Source: Allantophomopsis cytisporea
Taxonomy: Eukaryota > Ascomycota > Leotiomycetes > Phacidiales > Phacidiaceae
Reading direction: 5' to 3'
Assembly (NCBI GenBank): GCA_024752435.1
Contig: CP103029.1
Coordinates: 62,001 to 126,000, forward strand
Length of the DNA: 64,000 bases
Shown here: piece by piece, positions 1 through 11,147 of the stretch
Layout: the number at the start of each line of letters is the position of its first letter
Numbering within the stretch: position 1 is the first letter of the stretch
Notes under the pieces: generated by a model
Told to the model about the DNA's origin: nothing
Seen by the model: only the letters and a program-made list of their open reading frames with translations
Database searches by the model: none
Position numbers and translations under genes: made by a program

Positions 1-1204
1 ACCATCGGGTGCCTTCATTTTCGTGTCCAGAAAGAAGAGCTGGGTATTTATTATCCGATCCAAATGTCCACTTTTTTGTGACCGTCCCGATATTTCGTTT
101 GTATCATGATATATCAAACTGTTCGGCTTACCAGATAGAGAAAGATTGCGAAAGGCCGGTGCACTAATTTGATAGTCGGCTATGGGAATCTTGCGATTAA
201 GCTGACCTGTTCCATATGTAAGACTGAAGCAAGTTTGTTACTGTGTGAAATCAATCTGCGGTTCCCACTAGTCTATATGAGGATAACGAAAGGTCCTTAG
301 ATCTCGATATTACATATTTAAAGAGTCTGTGGTTGTGGGAGGGATCTTATTCCGCCTTGCGTGAGGCAAATGATGTTCTGTTCTGTGCAGTTCTTGAGCG
401 GCTCAGATGTTAATTATAATAATAGGAATCCAGAGAGCAAGGCCAAATCATTTATGTTGTGTTTCAAAGGATGATATGGTATTAAAACCAAACTGCCAAA
501 TATTCTCCACTGACTGTTAGGTCTGCAATTCGACCTTGGTGGGCCAACGTACTAGGTCCACGTAACATGAATACTCTGGGGGTCTTGAATATCAATACAA
601 CATGTGGCATTCCTTCAGTCTGCAAATAACCTACATATTTGACCAACATCTATCGCTGTGCATTCTGAATCGCATACCGGATTGAGCACTTTGTACTCTA
701 CACGCATCCTTCTTTGTGCCACTGCGTAACAGATCCGTACTAAGACCAGACTTTCTCCTTGCTTACATCGCACAAGATGTATACATATGACTAATTTTGA
801 TATAATAGGGTGACAGTGCAACATGAAGATGCTACTGATGACGGTCCTTCACTGAGATCCAGACAGCGTCTGGGAAATTTAGTTGTATGTGATTTCTACA
901 GGCCTACAGTCCCGGCTTATGGTTCCAGTTGATGAGTCACCTAGTAAGTGCGTATTCCATCCGTCGACATGTCCTCGCAGAATGGTTACGTAGTTTTTCA
1001 AAACTTATGGCTGTACCGATGTTTGTTTTTGTAAAAGGTACTCTGAAGATTGACGCAATTGATTGAACTTATTCGCAAGAACTCACGATACGTTATACTC
1101 CACAATGTCACTCAAACAAACTCCACAGCAAAAGATTTGATAAACTACATCTACAAGAACCGAATACCCTCTATCTCTCCCCATCTAATCACACATCTGA
1201 CACT
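1..1204. other. No gene seen; 3' flank of the GH5 gene
   Basis: No open frame here has coding character; the only ones are short and lack family signatures. The stretch is of moderate AT content with no repeat array that I could see. It lies beyond the 3' end of the GH5 gene. Confidence 0.5.
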
Positions 1205-2539
1205 CTAAACGTACTTAGAAAGGATGCTCTCGTACGCAGTGTACGCAGGGCCAGAAGGAGGCTCCATGCCGTAAATGTAGTCACCCCACCATGGTCCAGC
1301 GCCCCACCACATAGCGCCCATCCAAACATCGGAGGCCTCGGCCATGGCATCAAGCATACCAGTAACGGCAGACTCACAGTCGGAGTTGGCACCACCAGCG
1401 TATTCACCAAGGATACCGAGCTTGTTGTTGGTCTGGAGCCAAGTGGTGGCGTCAGCGATGCGCTCAGCACCAATGGTAGAGCTGACGCAGGTTGCGGAGG
1501 TTCCGGAGCCGTCGGAGTCGAGGTATTGGTGGAACTCGTAGACGATCTTGTTCTCACTGTCGGTGAGGTTACCCATGGAATCGGCGTTACCAGAGGAGGT
1601 CCAGGTCCAGGCACCAGTGTAGGAGGTTCTGCGGCTGTTAGTATGTGATATGATGAGATTCGGATAAAATGCGACTTACCCCTCAACGAAGATGTACTGG
1701 GTGGTGGCACCAGCGGCACGGACACCATCAATGCAGGCCTGGTTCAAGCTAACAACAAGCTCGTTGGAGGGCTCATCGTGGAACTCGTTGTTGCAGTCAA
1801 AGATGACGTTGCTGTTGTCCTTGAACTCAGTGGCAACAGTGGTCCAGAAAGTCTGGAAGTCTGAGGTGGAGGTGAAGATCTCGCTGTTGTATCGACCAAA
1901 GTTGTGCATGTCGATGGCGGCGTGGGCACCGGCGTCGGTGATGTGGGTGACAACGTCCGTGAGGGAGGCCAGGTAGGTGGCATCGATGGTGCCGGTCATC
2001 TCGGTAGGGACGATACGCTCCATAAGGATTGGGATACGGAAGATATTCATTCCGTTCGCCAGCATGGTGTCGATGGCGGAAGTGTTGGGCCAGGTGTAGT
2101 CCGTTCCAAGAGTACCTGGGATATTCGTCTGACCGAATTCGGCTCCAGATTCATTGACTCCAAACCATTGGAAGCTTCCGGAGCTGGTGGAACTGGCGGA
2201 AGCACTGCTAGCAGCCGTGGTAGATGCTGCGGTAGAAGTCAACGAGGCTGCTACACTGGTGGCAGCAGCAGAGGTCGAGGCTACAGCTGCGACAGAGGTG
2301 ACAGAGGTGACAGCAGCGCTGCTGGCACTGGTGGAACCAGCAGCAGCGGAAGTAGTTGCAGAACTGACTGCAGAACTGACTGCTACTGAAGTAGGGATGG
2401 TAGGGATAGCAGAGCTGGCTGCTACAGAAGTGGTCTCTGGCTCATACGCACACTCATCATCTTGTTGCTGTTGGGCCACCGGGGCCGCAAGAGCCAATGC
2501 CGAAACGGCGGAGGCCAAAAGAGCGTTGGAAAAGCGCAT
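1205..2539 (-). CDS. Secreted GH5 endoglucanase (cellulase) with N-terminal Ser/Thr/Ala linker
   Basis: Two exons, complement(1205..1628, 1680..2539), encode 427 aa. The 51-nt intron has a GTAAGT donor and a CAG acceptor and splits a Gly codon. The first ATG (2539) opens a signal peptide, MRFSNALLASAVSALALAAP. Residues about 39-120 are a low-complexity Ser/Thr/Ala/Val linker, followed by a GH5 (Cel5A-like) barrel. Motifs: acid/base Glu252 in FDCNNEFHD and nucleophile Glu362 in LGILGEYAGG; the C-terminal WWGAGPWWGDYIYGMEPP resembles the GWGAG segment of fungal EGII enzymes. It should hydrolyse internal beta-1,4-glucan bonds outside the cell. No CBM1 cellulose-binding module precedes the linker, although family members with this linker usually carry one. 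The class is secure; exact subfamily (GH5_5) is inferred. Confidence 0.93.
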
Positions 2540-2634
2540 GGCGCTGGTTGACAAGAAAAGAATGTGGTGAAAAGAATGTATTGAAATTGAAGTTATCAAA
2601 AAAAAGACAAGCTGAGGGACAAGGACGACGAATA

Positions 2635-2642
2635 CTTATATA
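2635..2642 (-). promoter_or_regulatory. TATA box of the GH5 gene
   Basis: The minus strand reads TATATAAG about 95-100 bp upstream of the GH5 ATG, a normal distance for a fungal TATA box. A GTGGGG on the same strand (2801-2806) fits the CreA consensus SYGGRG, and GGCTAAA on the plus strand (3207-3213) fits the XlnR/Xyr1 core. These are consensus matches only. Confidence 0.5.
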
Positions 2643-4661
2643 ATGTAATGTAACCTAATAAGCTTACATGGGGTCTCCTTTGACCACTGATAGCCAGGTC
2701 AATGGCGTGTTGCAAGGTCTACAAACTTGAATATGGAGTTGAGAAACATTCGATGCTATCTAGGTAAACAGATAGATGAACACAGTACCAACCTTCATCT
2801 CCCCACACGAAGGATGAGCATGTTCCGTGGCCGATGAGGCTGGATATAGCTAGCACAATGAACGGACCGTCAGGGATATACGAGGTTCCTGGTAAACGAC
2901 GTTTGGAGACGATGAGCATCTGAGTCCTGAAGCTTCAATTCTGGAGAAACAAGGCGCCGGCACGTCAACGGCGTTGCAGAATGATTGAGAATGTGGTATA
3001 GACGTTTTGCGGCGCCTAGGGGACATTAAGAGTGAAGGAGTAGAGGGGGGACAAGGTCGGCATGGTCGGCACTATATATGATACCGTAGCGTACAAGGCC
3101 TTGAGGCTCGCTTACATGAACCCAACTTTCATCTGATCACCTCTCACTATGTATCCACCAACCACATAATCTCTCAGCAAGGGGCAGGACAAATGAAACG
3201 ATTAATGGCTAAATGTGCTCAAAGACTAATATCAAATAAAGTACTCACAGAGTCCAGAATACTTAGTGTCCGATCTTTCCGCAAAAATGCTTGGACTCTA
3301 TCGCAATGAAGCTTCATTATGTCTCACTTTTACAAAAGCATAGGAGACTCTTTGAAGTTGCAAAACCCTGACTGGGTAGTCTTTTTTTAACCACTGGAAA
3401 ATTGATTACGGATAGGGGGAATTGGGTAAGTTATTCCAGCAGATGAACAAGATGTTGTGAACGGGATAGAACTTGGGATAAATTTGTATTTAAAGTTGTA
3501 GGAGGTGGGATTGACTCCGCACCTACTGAGTAGATACCTAGGCATGTAACTGTCGAACATACATATTTCATACAAACTTCCATGCCAAGCTCTGTGGGTT
3601 GATATTGATGCGTCATCAAAGCATGGCAGGAGTGGAGGCTCGCACATGGTTTAGGAGATGCTGTGTACATTCACGGTACTGTGAACGTCTGACGTGCATG
3701 CTGCTGACTTGTCGAGTCTTTCCGAATTATGCATGGCACAAATGACCTTATGGAGACCCAGTCGTGAGAATCTGCGAGTTTTATAATGCTTTAAATATTT
3801 CAACTCTGTTACCAGCGCACAAGGGCATAGCAAACAAGTCGATGATGCTTCTTATAGCGAAATTTCATCCTTATGTATTCCCGGACTTTTGACTTCCTAG
3901 ATGTAATCGACTTGTCGTCCATTCGCGATAATAAACCAACCCCCTACTTGGTTTGGTTAAGCTCTTGGAGTCAGTGGCAGTAGAGCAGATCGTTTGGTCG
4001 AGTTACTTGAAGACGTCCTGCTCATCAACAATTGCAAGCAACTGTCTATGTTGGCATTGGGTAAACATTCTTAAGATAAAAGGTATTTGTTTGAAAGGCT
4101 CATGAACTAACCGACGAGGAATCTTCACCTGCGACTAACGAAAATTCAGGAACCAAAGGATAGATCACGTGCAGATGGATATGTTGAATTGGTATTCATT
4201 ATTGTGTTGATTTATCAATAGGATTGTGATTGCAGTTCCGACCAGAGCCAATACCAGAAAACACAGCGAAGGATAATTCTTGGGCCTTGGTAAGTTCGTT
4301 AGACCTTGCCCCTCGGCTGTATTTGGAGAAGTTGGAGAAGTTGGAGAAGTTGGAGAGAACCCCAACTCACCTCAACTTGGAATTGGAGACGGAGACAACT
4401 TTGCTACCTCCTACCCACGACACTTCAAAGTTTCCACAATAGCATCATCACAACACTTCTAGCATGTGTCTTCAGGATGTCACTGATTCCTGTAGATCCT
4501 ATGATATTGAAGTCGTCGGAGTTGATCACGTAAGCAAAAGCATAAATCAAAGCCACAATAAAGCGTGCCACTAGCAGAACGTCTTCGCTTCCTCTCCGAA
4601 TTTTGGGGGAGGAGCGGAAGTTCTCTCGTAATCTCCAAATCCAAATATACTCAATTTCACA
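2643..4661. other. Intergenic region between divergent GH5 and C2H2 regulator
   Basis: About 2 kb between two divergently transcribed genes. It holds the GH5 promoter motifs and a short 9-bp tandem repeat near 4322-4357. All open frames are short and without recognisable domains. I see no further gene. Confidence 0.5.
4322..4357. repeat. 9-bp tandem repeat (GTTGGAGAA)n
   Basis: About three and a half copies of GTTGGAGAA, roughly 310 bp upstream of the C2H2 regulator start. Probably a neutral minisatellite. Confidence 0.8.
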
Positions 4662-7265
4662 ATGCCTAGAAGTTCCCAACTTGAAACTTCTCAGTCTCCA
4701 CAATATGACATAGAAACATCTCCACGACACCTAAGAACGAACAAATCGCTATCATGTCATTTCTGCAACAAAGTGTTTCGCCGATTGGAGCATGTTCAGC
4801 GACATGAAAGAACCCATACCAAGGAGAAACCCTTCAAGTGTCATTGTGGAAGGAACTTTGCCCGACGAGATTTGTTAAGTCGACACAACAGACTGTCACA
4901 CGATGAAGGCCACCAACGGACACAAACTCGCACTCCCTCAGAAACCGACATGCATGATGAAGCATCACCCACATTACAGCCCCGAGGTCAGCGTAAGAGG
5001 AACCCACTTCTTATCGATCTGGATCTTCTTCAAGGTCTACCAGATAGGGATATGTCTGATGTGACAGAGGAACTTCTCGCTACTGGCGTACCATACGTCA
5101 GTCAAGCTCCAAAGACATTCTTCAGATCAGATCTACATATACTTTCAGAAGCTGCCTCCAACAGTATGGATTTGCCGCTCAATGGCGTGGAATTGTCACA
5201 CTCCCCGGCACATTCACCATCAGTACCTGATGATCGCCCATCCAGATCAAGCATGAGACCATTACCGTTAGTTTCACCTCCGCAGTCAACGCCAAAAGAG
5301 AACACGGATATGCTAGAGGAGTCAGTTTTCAATGGACAAGAGTTCCTAATGGACGAATACAATGACTTCTTCGACAACCTTGATCTCTCTGCTCATGCAC
5401 TTTTCATGCCGCCGAATGTAGAAGGTGAAACTAATAACAATCCCTTTTCATCGCTACCAAATCCTGGAGTTTCGTTGAACGAGAGTTTATGGACGCCTCA
5501 CGCAAATAACCATGAGAATCAAAGTGGAAACCTTTTCAACCATAATTCAACGCATAATCAAACCGTACAACCTCAGCCCTCAAGCCCAAAACTCTTGTGC
5601 TCCGGCGAAAAACAACAGCTTGGTGCTGGTCTGAGACTATCGACAGATGAATATACTTCCATGCGAGACAAAATTTATCGCTTCTCTGATATTTTACCCA
5701 AGGAATTTTTCATGCCTTCAAGACATACACTTGGTCGGTATATAGAGGGCTTTATGTCATGCTTCAATGAACATATTCCTTTCACACATTTACCGACGGT
5801 ATGTGTTGCTAGCTGGGAACCCGAGCTTTTTTTGGCAGCTATTGCGGTAGGGGCGAAATATATGTTTGAGCCTGAGCGTTTTGAATCTTTGTGGCATGCT
5901 GGTAGAGTGATATGTCTGGAGCAGGTCAGAAGACGTCATGTATCATTTGGATCAAATAACGATGCTTTCAGAGAACGATCTGAATCTCGACTTCAAAGCA
6001 GAACCCCAGGATCACTTAGTGATTATGATCTCGGTGTTATTCCATATGATCAAAAGCGTATCGAGAGCATGCAAGCTTTGCTTATCTTGATGACAGTGGC
6101 GTCTTTCGGTTCGCAAAAACTGCTTAAGTGTAGTCTTGGTATGCAGAGCCAAGTAGCGATGCTCATACGGGAAGATGGATATCAAGATCTGGATATGCAT
6201 ACGGAACCCGACAACTGGGAGGACTGGGTGCGTATGGAAACTCAAAAGAGAACTAAGTTCTTGGCCTATTGTATGTTTATTCTGCAGATGGTTGCATACA
6301 ATGTTCCTCCTCTCCTCTTGAGCACTGAGATTCAAATTCCCTTACCGGTCTCTGAGAAACAATGGAAGGCCGAGAACGAAGAGCATTGGAGGCTGGTTAG
6401 ACATTCAGAATCTAAAGCAGAACCTGACTTCCAAAAAGCCTTTCAGAATCTATTTGTCAAGTCTTCGGAGATACCAAATAAGAACGTATCATTCCTTGGG
6501 TATTCTCTTCTTATGCATGCTCTTTTCCAACACATATTTTATATTCGACAAACTACAAGTTCGGAGTTTAAAGCGCTGCTACCAAACGATATCGAAAATC
6601 TCGTTTACGCTCTCAGGAAGTGGCAAGCAGGATGGGAATCGATGCCACGAAGTGAATCTGGAGACTTTGATCCCCAATGTCCTCTTTCTTTTAGTGCCGC
6701 TTCATTACTTCGGCTGGCATACGTGCGTCTTCACAGCAACCTCGGTCCTTGTCGAGGCCTTGGTACCCGTAATCCAAAGCGTATTGCACTTTCCCTCAAA
6801 TCTTCCCCATCTCTTTGCCGTAGCTCTTGTCTTGATAGAGCTGTCCTTCAATCCGTGCATGCTCTTTCGATTCCGATTCGCAATGGTGTCAACTTTGTCG
6901 CACGAACGCAGACGTTTTCATGGAGTGTTCAGCAATTGTTGTGCAATCTTGAGTTTGCATTTCTACTGAGCAAATGGCTTGAAACCGTAGCAGAAACGTT
7001 GGCGGAGAAGCCATTGACTATTAATGAGAAAGGTTTAATCAAAATGGTAAAGATCCTGCTCGAAGAGGCTGAGCATTCGACAAAGCTTCACGACAGAGCA
7101 GGAAATTCGGGAAACGAGGAGCTGGATATTCGACAAATGGCGTATACTGTTGTAAAATTGTGGGCTGCAACATTCAAAGGTGCCCACATTTTTGAAATCG
7201 GAGAAGTCATAGGGGCAAGTCTGGATCAGTATGCAGAATTGCTAGAAAATTGCCAATACCGATAG
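4662..7265 (+). CDS. C2H2 zinc-finger transcription factor with fungal_trans domain
   Basis: Intronless, 867 aa. Two tandem zinc fingers lie at the N-terminus: Cys32-x2-Cys35-x12-His48-x3-His52, the linker THTKEKPFK, then Cys60-x1-Cys62-x12-His75-x4-His80. The second finger has a compact CxC pair. An acidic, Ser/Pro-rich middle (about 90-330) is followed by a conserved 'fungal_trans' (middle homology) region at about 340-760, with stretches such as FMSCFNEHIPFTHLPT, RLAYVRLHSNLGPCRGL and NLEFAFLLSKWLE. It is a nuclear regulator of unknown targets. The next gene downstream, in the same direction after 567 bp, is an efflux transporter, so that is the first candidate target. Start: first in-frame ATG, context TTCACAATGCC. 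Confidence 0.9.
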   Translation: MPRSSQLETSQSPQYDIETSPRHLRTNKSLSCHFCNKVFRRLEHVQRHERTHTKEKPFKCHCGRNFARRDLLSRHNRLSHDEGHQRTQTRTPSETDMHDEASPTLQPRGQRKRNPLLIDLDLLQGLPDRDMSDVTEELLATGVPYVSQAPKTFFRSDLHILSEAASNSMDLPLNGVELSHSPAHSPSVPDDRPSRSSMRPLPLVSPPQSTPKENTDMLEESVFNGQEFLMDEYNDFFDNLDLSAHALFMPPNVEGETNNNPFSSLPNPGVSLNESLWTPHANNHENQSGNLFNHNSTHNQTVQPQPSSPKLLCSGEKQQLGAGLRLSTDEYTSMRDKIYRFSDILPKEFFMPSRHTLGRYIEGFMSCFNEHIPFTHLPTVCVASWEPELFLAAIAVGAKYMFEPERFESLWHAGRVICLEQVRRRHVSFGSNNDAFRERSESRLQSRTPGSLSDYDLGVIPYDQKRIESMQALLILMTVASFGSQKLLKCSLGMQSQVAMLIREDGYQDLDMHTEPDNWEDWVRMETQKRTKFLAYCMFILQMVAYNVPPLLLSTEIQIPLPVSEKQWKAENEEHWRLVRHSESKAEPDFQKAFQNLFVKSSEIPNKNVSFLGYSLLMHALFQHIFYIRQTTSSEFKALLPNDIENLVYALRKWQAGWESMPRSESGDFDPQCPLSFSAASLLRLAYVRLHSNLGPCRGLGTRNPKRIALSLKSSPSLCRSSCLDRAVLQSVHALSIPIRNGVNFVARTQTFSWSVQQLLCNLEFAFLLSKWLETVAETLAEKPLTINEKGLIKMVKILLEEAEHSTKLHDRAGNSGNEELDIRQMAYTVVKLWAATFKGAHIFEIGEVIGASLDQYAELLENCQYR

Positions 7266-7832
7266 TTTAAATATGGCACTATAACAATGAATCTTGAGCT
7301 ATATCAAGATCCGGATTAGTTCATATCCTATGATTGACGTTAGAATCAAGCCTTTAGGGAAACAAACGCGTTTTTTCTCGAATGGGCCCGTCAGGGGCTT
7401 CTCTATCTCCAAATCTCCAAATCTCCAACTATCTGCCTTCTCATCACCACCACCAGTCTACCTATTTCTTCTTGTTCACAACTTCTTACCGCCCCTTTAA
7501 TGGTGCTTACTGGTGCTTTGGTTTAGCTTTCATGCCGTCATAGCCACTATATGTTTACGAATTGACACATAGACCGTGTATAGTCAAGTATAGTAGATGA
7601 CACAAAACTTTATTCAGTAGTAAGCCATCTCCACTTTTGATACCCATATCCCTATTAGATTTCTAAGCATACAAGGTTCTTTCAACTTGAGATAAACCAC
7701 GCTTCTGCCGCTTTTTTCTCTTTGGTCATATATAGGTGTTGAACTTGTGAAGAATAAAATTTGCAAGACCATTTCAATATCTTCCCGCAATTTCTCAACT
7801 TCCATTTCAAATCTAACACAAGATTTGTCTTA
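7266..7832. other. Intergenic; promoter of the MFS transporter
   Basis: Contains the 3' flank of the regulator and the MFS promoter. TATATA at 7731-7736 lies about 100 bp before the MFS ATG. A small imperfect repeat of CTCCAAAT occurs near 7405-7430. No gene seen. Confidence 0.5.
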
Positions 7833-9722
7833 ATGGAGACTTTACGTGACAGCGCCTTTGGTCAATTGGTTCGATATATCACCAACGATAAGCACTTAGT
7901 ATATCCTGAAGAACGAAACGAAAAGCCATTAGCTGGACTTGGGAATCTTACCAATTTCGAAAGAGTGGCAGAACTGTTTCTCGGTGGTCAAAATAAGAAT
8001 ATAGATGCGCCGGAAAGAAAGACAGAGTTGGGATTTGGTGAGGAAGTTCGACAGCATACATATTCTCCAAGAGATCCACCACTTCCCAGCTCAAACTCAA
8101 CTCAATCAGCGGCAACAACCCTTGGCAATGCCACAAGGACTGCTTCACGATCTCAAGTCAACTCTCTCGGCATTCATGATGAGCATAAGCAAAAGCTGGA
8201 ATTACCACATTCATTGCAACCCGCACGATCCCGCTACTTGACCGAACCTGGAAGGTCACTCCTTGACGACCAAGTCGAGGCAACACTAGATGCTTGCGAA
8301 AAGACGGAACACAATGATTACACTGTCTCTTGGTATAGCGAAGATGACCCGGAGAATCCCCAAAATTGGTCACAGAAGAAAAAGTCGTACGTGGTCTTCG
8401 TCGTCTGTCTTTACACTTGGGGAGTATACATTGGATCTTCCATCTACTCATCAAGTGAGACAGGTATCCAGGAGTATTTCGGAGTCAGGAATATAATAGC
8501 CGCTCTAGGAATCTCTTTGTACGTACTTGGGTATGGAATCGGACCTCTCTTCTTCTCTCCCTTAAGTGAGATTCCTTCTCTAGGCCGCAATATCCCATAT
8601 GTCTCCTCAATGTTCATCTATACAATGCTGTGCATTGCAGCACCTCAAGTTAATAGCGTAGCTGCTCTGCTTGTTCTACGTTTTTTGCAAGGCGTGTTTG
8701 GATCGCCCATCTTGGCGACTGGAGGCGCTTCCATATCGGATATGTACTCTGATTTCCAGACACCTTTTGCGATGACCTTCTGGGTCGTAAGTGCTTATTG
8801 CGGACCTGCACTTGGGCCGCTCATGGCCGGATATGCCGTCACAGCAAAGAACTGGCGATGGTCGTTGTGGGAAATGTTGTGGATTGCCATACCGATCTTT
8901 CTTATCGTTTTCTTCTTACTTCCAGAGACTTCGGCCGATACAATACTTCTTCGACGGGCTCAGAGACTGCGCAAACTTACAGGCAACCTTCAGCTCAAGT
9001 CTGAATCGGAAATCATTCAGTCGAAGATGACTGCTACCGCCGTTGTATATGAAGCGTTGATTATACCGCTGAAAATCACGATTCAGGATCCCGCCATTCT
9101 CTTCACAAACATCTATACGTCAGTCGTCTACGGCATATTTTACAGTTTCTTTGAGGCGTTTCCTATTGCCTTTATGGAAATTCATGGGTTCAGTCTGGGA
9201 AGTCTGGGTGTCGTTTTCACTGTCGTTGTCGTTGCATGTGTCCTCGGGTTGACGGTATATTGGTTGTACTTGTCTCTCATTTGGGAGCCCAGAGTCCGTG
9301 AGCATGGCTTTGGATCGCCGGAAAGTCGTCTTGTACCGGGTCTCTTCGCATCATTTGGCCCACCCATCGGTTTAATGATTTTTGGTTGGACCTCAAGAGT
9401 GGAGATTCATTGGATTGTGCCTTTGATCGGCGTCACAATGTATTGTGGAAGTGTATTTGTTCTTCTGCAATGTGTCTTCACATACATACCTCTCTCTTAC
9501 CCCAAATATGCTGCTAGCTTGTTTGCTAGTAACGATTTTCTCCGTTCCGCCATGGCGACTGGTTGTGTTTTATTCGGACGACCTCTATATGAAAATCTTG
9601 GTATCGGTCCAGGAATAAGTGTTCTAGCTGGAGTCACAGTTCTATGTATTGGCGGTCTTTTTCTGTTGTATATTTATGGCGAGAAACTTCGAGCAAGGTC
9701 AAAGTTTGCGGTTGTTGAATAA
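7833..9722 (+). CDS. MFS multidrug (DHA1-type) efflux transporter
   Basis: Intronless, 629 aa from the ATG at 7833 (METLRDSAFG). The open frame extends upstream but has no ATG there. A hydrophilic N-terminus of about 180 residues precedes about 12 membrane helices. The segment YSEDDPENPQNWSQKKK leads into TM1, as in fungal DHA1 proteins. Family motifs include LGYGIGPLFFSPLSE, FLQGVFGSPILATGGASISD and SAYCGPALGPLMAGY (antiporter motif C-like). It resembles the Flr1/CaMdr1 group of proton-coupled drug exporters at the plasma membrane. It follows a C2H2 regulator in the same orientation. The substrate cannot be read from sequence; self-made metabolites or plant and fungicidal toxins are both possible. 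Confidence 0.9.
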   Translation: METLRDSAFGQLVRYITNDKHLVYPEERNEKPLAGLGNLTNFERVAELFLGGQNKNIDAPERKTELGFGEEVRQHTYSPRDPPLPSSNSTQSAATTLGNATRTASRSQVNSLGIHDEHKQKLELPHSLQPARSRYLTEPGRSLLDDQVEATLDACEKTEHNDYTVSWYSEDDPENPQNWSQKKKSYVVFVVCLYTWGVYIGSSIYSSSETGIQEYFGVRNIIAALGISLYVLGYGIGPLFFSPLSEIPSLGRNIPYVSSMFIYTMLCIAAPQVNSVAALLVLRFLQGVFGSPILATGGASISDMYSDFQTPFAMTFWVVSAYCGPALGPLMAGYAVTAKNWRWSLWEMLWIAIPIFLIVFFLLPETSADTILLRRAQRLRKLTGNLQLKSESEIIQSKMTATAVVYEALIIPLKITIQDPAILFTNIYTSVVYGIFYSFFEAFPIAFMEIHGFSLGSLGVVFTVVVVACVLGLTVYWLYLSLIWEPRVREHGFGSPESRLVPGLFASFGPPIGLMIFGWTSRVEIHWIVPLIGVTMYCGSVFVLLQCVFTYIPLSYPKYAASLFASNDFLRSAMATGCVLFGRPLYENLGIGPGISVLAGVTVLCIGGLFLLYIYGEKLRARSKFAVVE

Positions 9723-10028
9723 GGACTTTTAAATATATGATTTAGATTTCATTACCACGAAATAGATGAGGTACGAATCTTACAGATAGAACACAATAAG
9801 AATGAAATGTGAGGACTGTCAGATATGAAACCGCCTTAACCATCACAACTCCAACTTTGAGGACAGATAACTGAGTCCGATATATATGTTGGCAAAGCAA
9901 AGCAGAGAGGCCCGGAAAGAATACTGCCTCAAAATCATATGTATATGCAACACAACAAACGCTCGCCAACCAAACTTCCACGATAACTATCAACTTTTTT
10001 CAGCCATAAGCAGCAACAGATTTTTGCC

Positions 10029-11147
10029 TCACAAAGTAACAACAACCTTAGCTGCACTGACCCCCTTCTTTGAAATATCAAGCGCCTGCTGTATGTTATC
10101 CAAACCATTACCAACAACTTGCGGATCGGGCGCACAAATATATTTCCCTTCCACCAAAGCCTGTGGCAAGAAATCCTCATATATAGCCTCTCCAAGATCA
10201 GTGGCCATCAAATCCGTACCCCAGATGAACTTCGAAGAAACACCCTTCAATTTCGACTTCAATTTCGACGACACGGCTATATATCCCAATTCCGCAATGA
10301 AGGCCGGAAACCCCAGCACATTCTTAGGAAAGCCTCCCGAAGGACTATCAAAAGTCGCCTGAGCAATGAACTTCCTACCCTTGCAGGAACCGAGGACATC
10401 CACGCAGGCATTGAATGACCCGGGACCAACTGCAAAAGCGCCGGCGGTTGTGCGAGTTTTCAGGGTGGATATGATGTCCTGAATGACGGTTGGACTGCGA
10501 TAGTCAAAGACCTCGGACGCACCAAGTCTTTTGAGGAGTTGATGATTCTTTGGTGAGGCTGTCGCGATGACTTCATACCCTGCTGTTGTGGCTAATTGGA
10601 TTGCATTGCACCCTACACTCGTTGAACCGCCCCAAATGAGGAGGGTTTTCCCTGTGGACGCTGATGATTTGGTGGGGTATTCAAGAGCTAGATAATCCTT
10701 CAAGAATAGTCCACAAGCTGCTGTAGATAGACCAAGGGGTAAAACACAGGCGTTCTCATACGGTATGGAATCCGGAATAGGAGAAGTCAAATTGGCGCGG
10801 AGAACTGTGTACTCCTGAAAGGCACCCTCAGAAGACTTGTTGCTCCTCCGGTCGAAACTGACTGCATTTCCAAGTACACGATCGCCAACTTTGAATCTTG
10901 CTATCCCCGTTCCCACTTCGACAACCTCACCAGCGACATCACTGCCAAGGATGAAGGGATATTTGATCCAAGCACCAAACATATCACCAGCATCTTGCTT
11001 CACCCATTCGAGGGGGTTAATTGCTATGGCGGCATTTTTTACAACGATTTCGTTCTCGGCTGGATGTGTATAGTTTGTTGTTCCAATTTCAAGAGGCTTG
11101 GATTTTGCCGGTATAAAGGCTGCTTTGTAGGCGGTCGGAGGAGACAT
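10029..11147 (-). CDS. Zinc-independent medium-chain reductase (trans-enoyl reductase-like)
   Basis: Intronless, 372 aa from the ATG at 11147 (MSPPTAYKAA). It has the N-terminal GroES-like fold (AAIAINPLEWVKQD, ILGSDVAGEVVEVGTG, KVGDRVLG) and a Rossmann nucleotide-binding segment, LLIWGGSTSVGCNAIQLA. The zinc-ligand GHE motif of true alcohol dehydrogenases is absent, so it belongs to the NADPH-dependent quinone/enoyl reductase side of the MDR superfamily, like fungal trans-acting enoyl reductases. No polyketide synthase lies in the window, so it is more likely a stand-alone reductase. It converges with the MFS gene (306 bp between stops) and is divergent from the SDR relic. Substrate unknown. 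Confidence 0.87.
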   Translation of the reverse strand: MSPPTAYKAAFIPAKSKPLEIGTTNYTHPAENEIVVKNAAIAINPLEWVKQDAGDMFGAWIKYPFILGSDVAGEVVEVGTGIARFKVGDRVLGNAVSFDRRSNKSSEGAFQEYTVLRANLTSPIPDSIPYENACVLPLGLSTAACGLFLKDYLALEYPTKSSASTGKTLLIWGGSTSVGCNAIQLATTAGYEVIATASPKNHQLLKRLGASEVFDYRSPTVIQDIISTLKTRTTAGAFAVGPGSFNACVDVLGSCKGRKFIAQATFDSPSGGFPKNVLGFPAFIAELGYIAVSSKLKSKLKGVSSKFIWGTDLMATDLGEAIYEDFLPQALVEGKYICAPDPQVVGNGLDNIQQALDISKKGVSAAKVVVTL

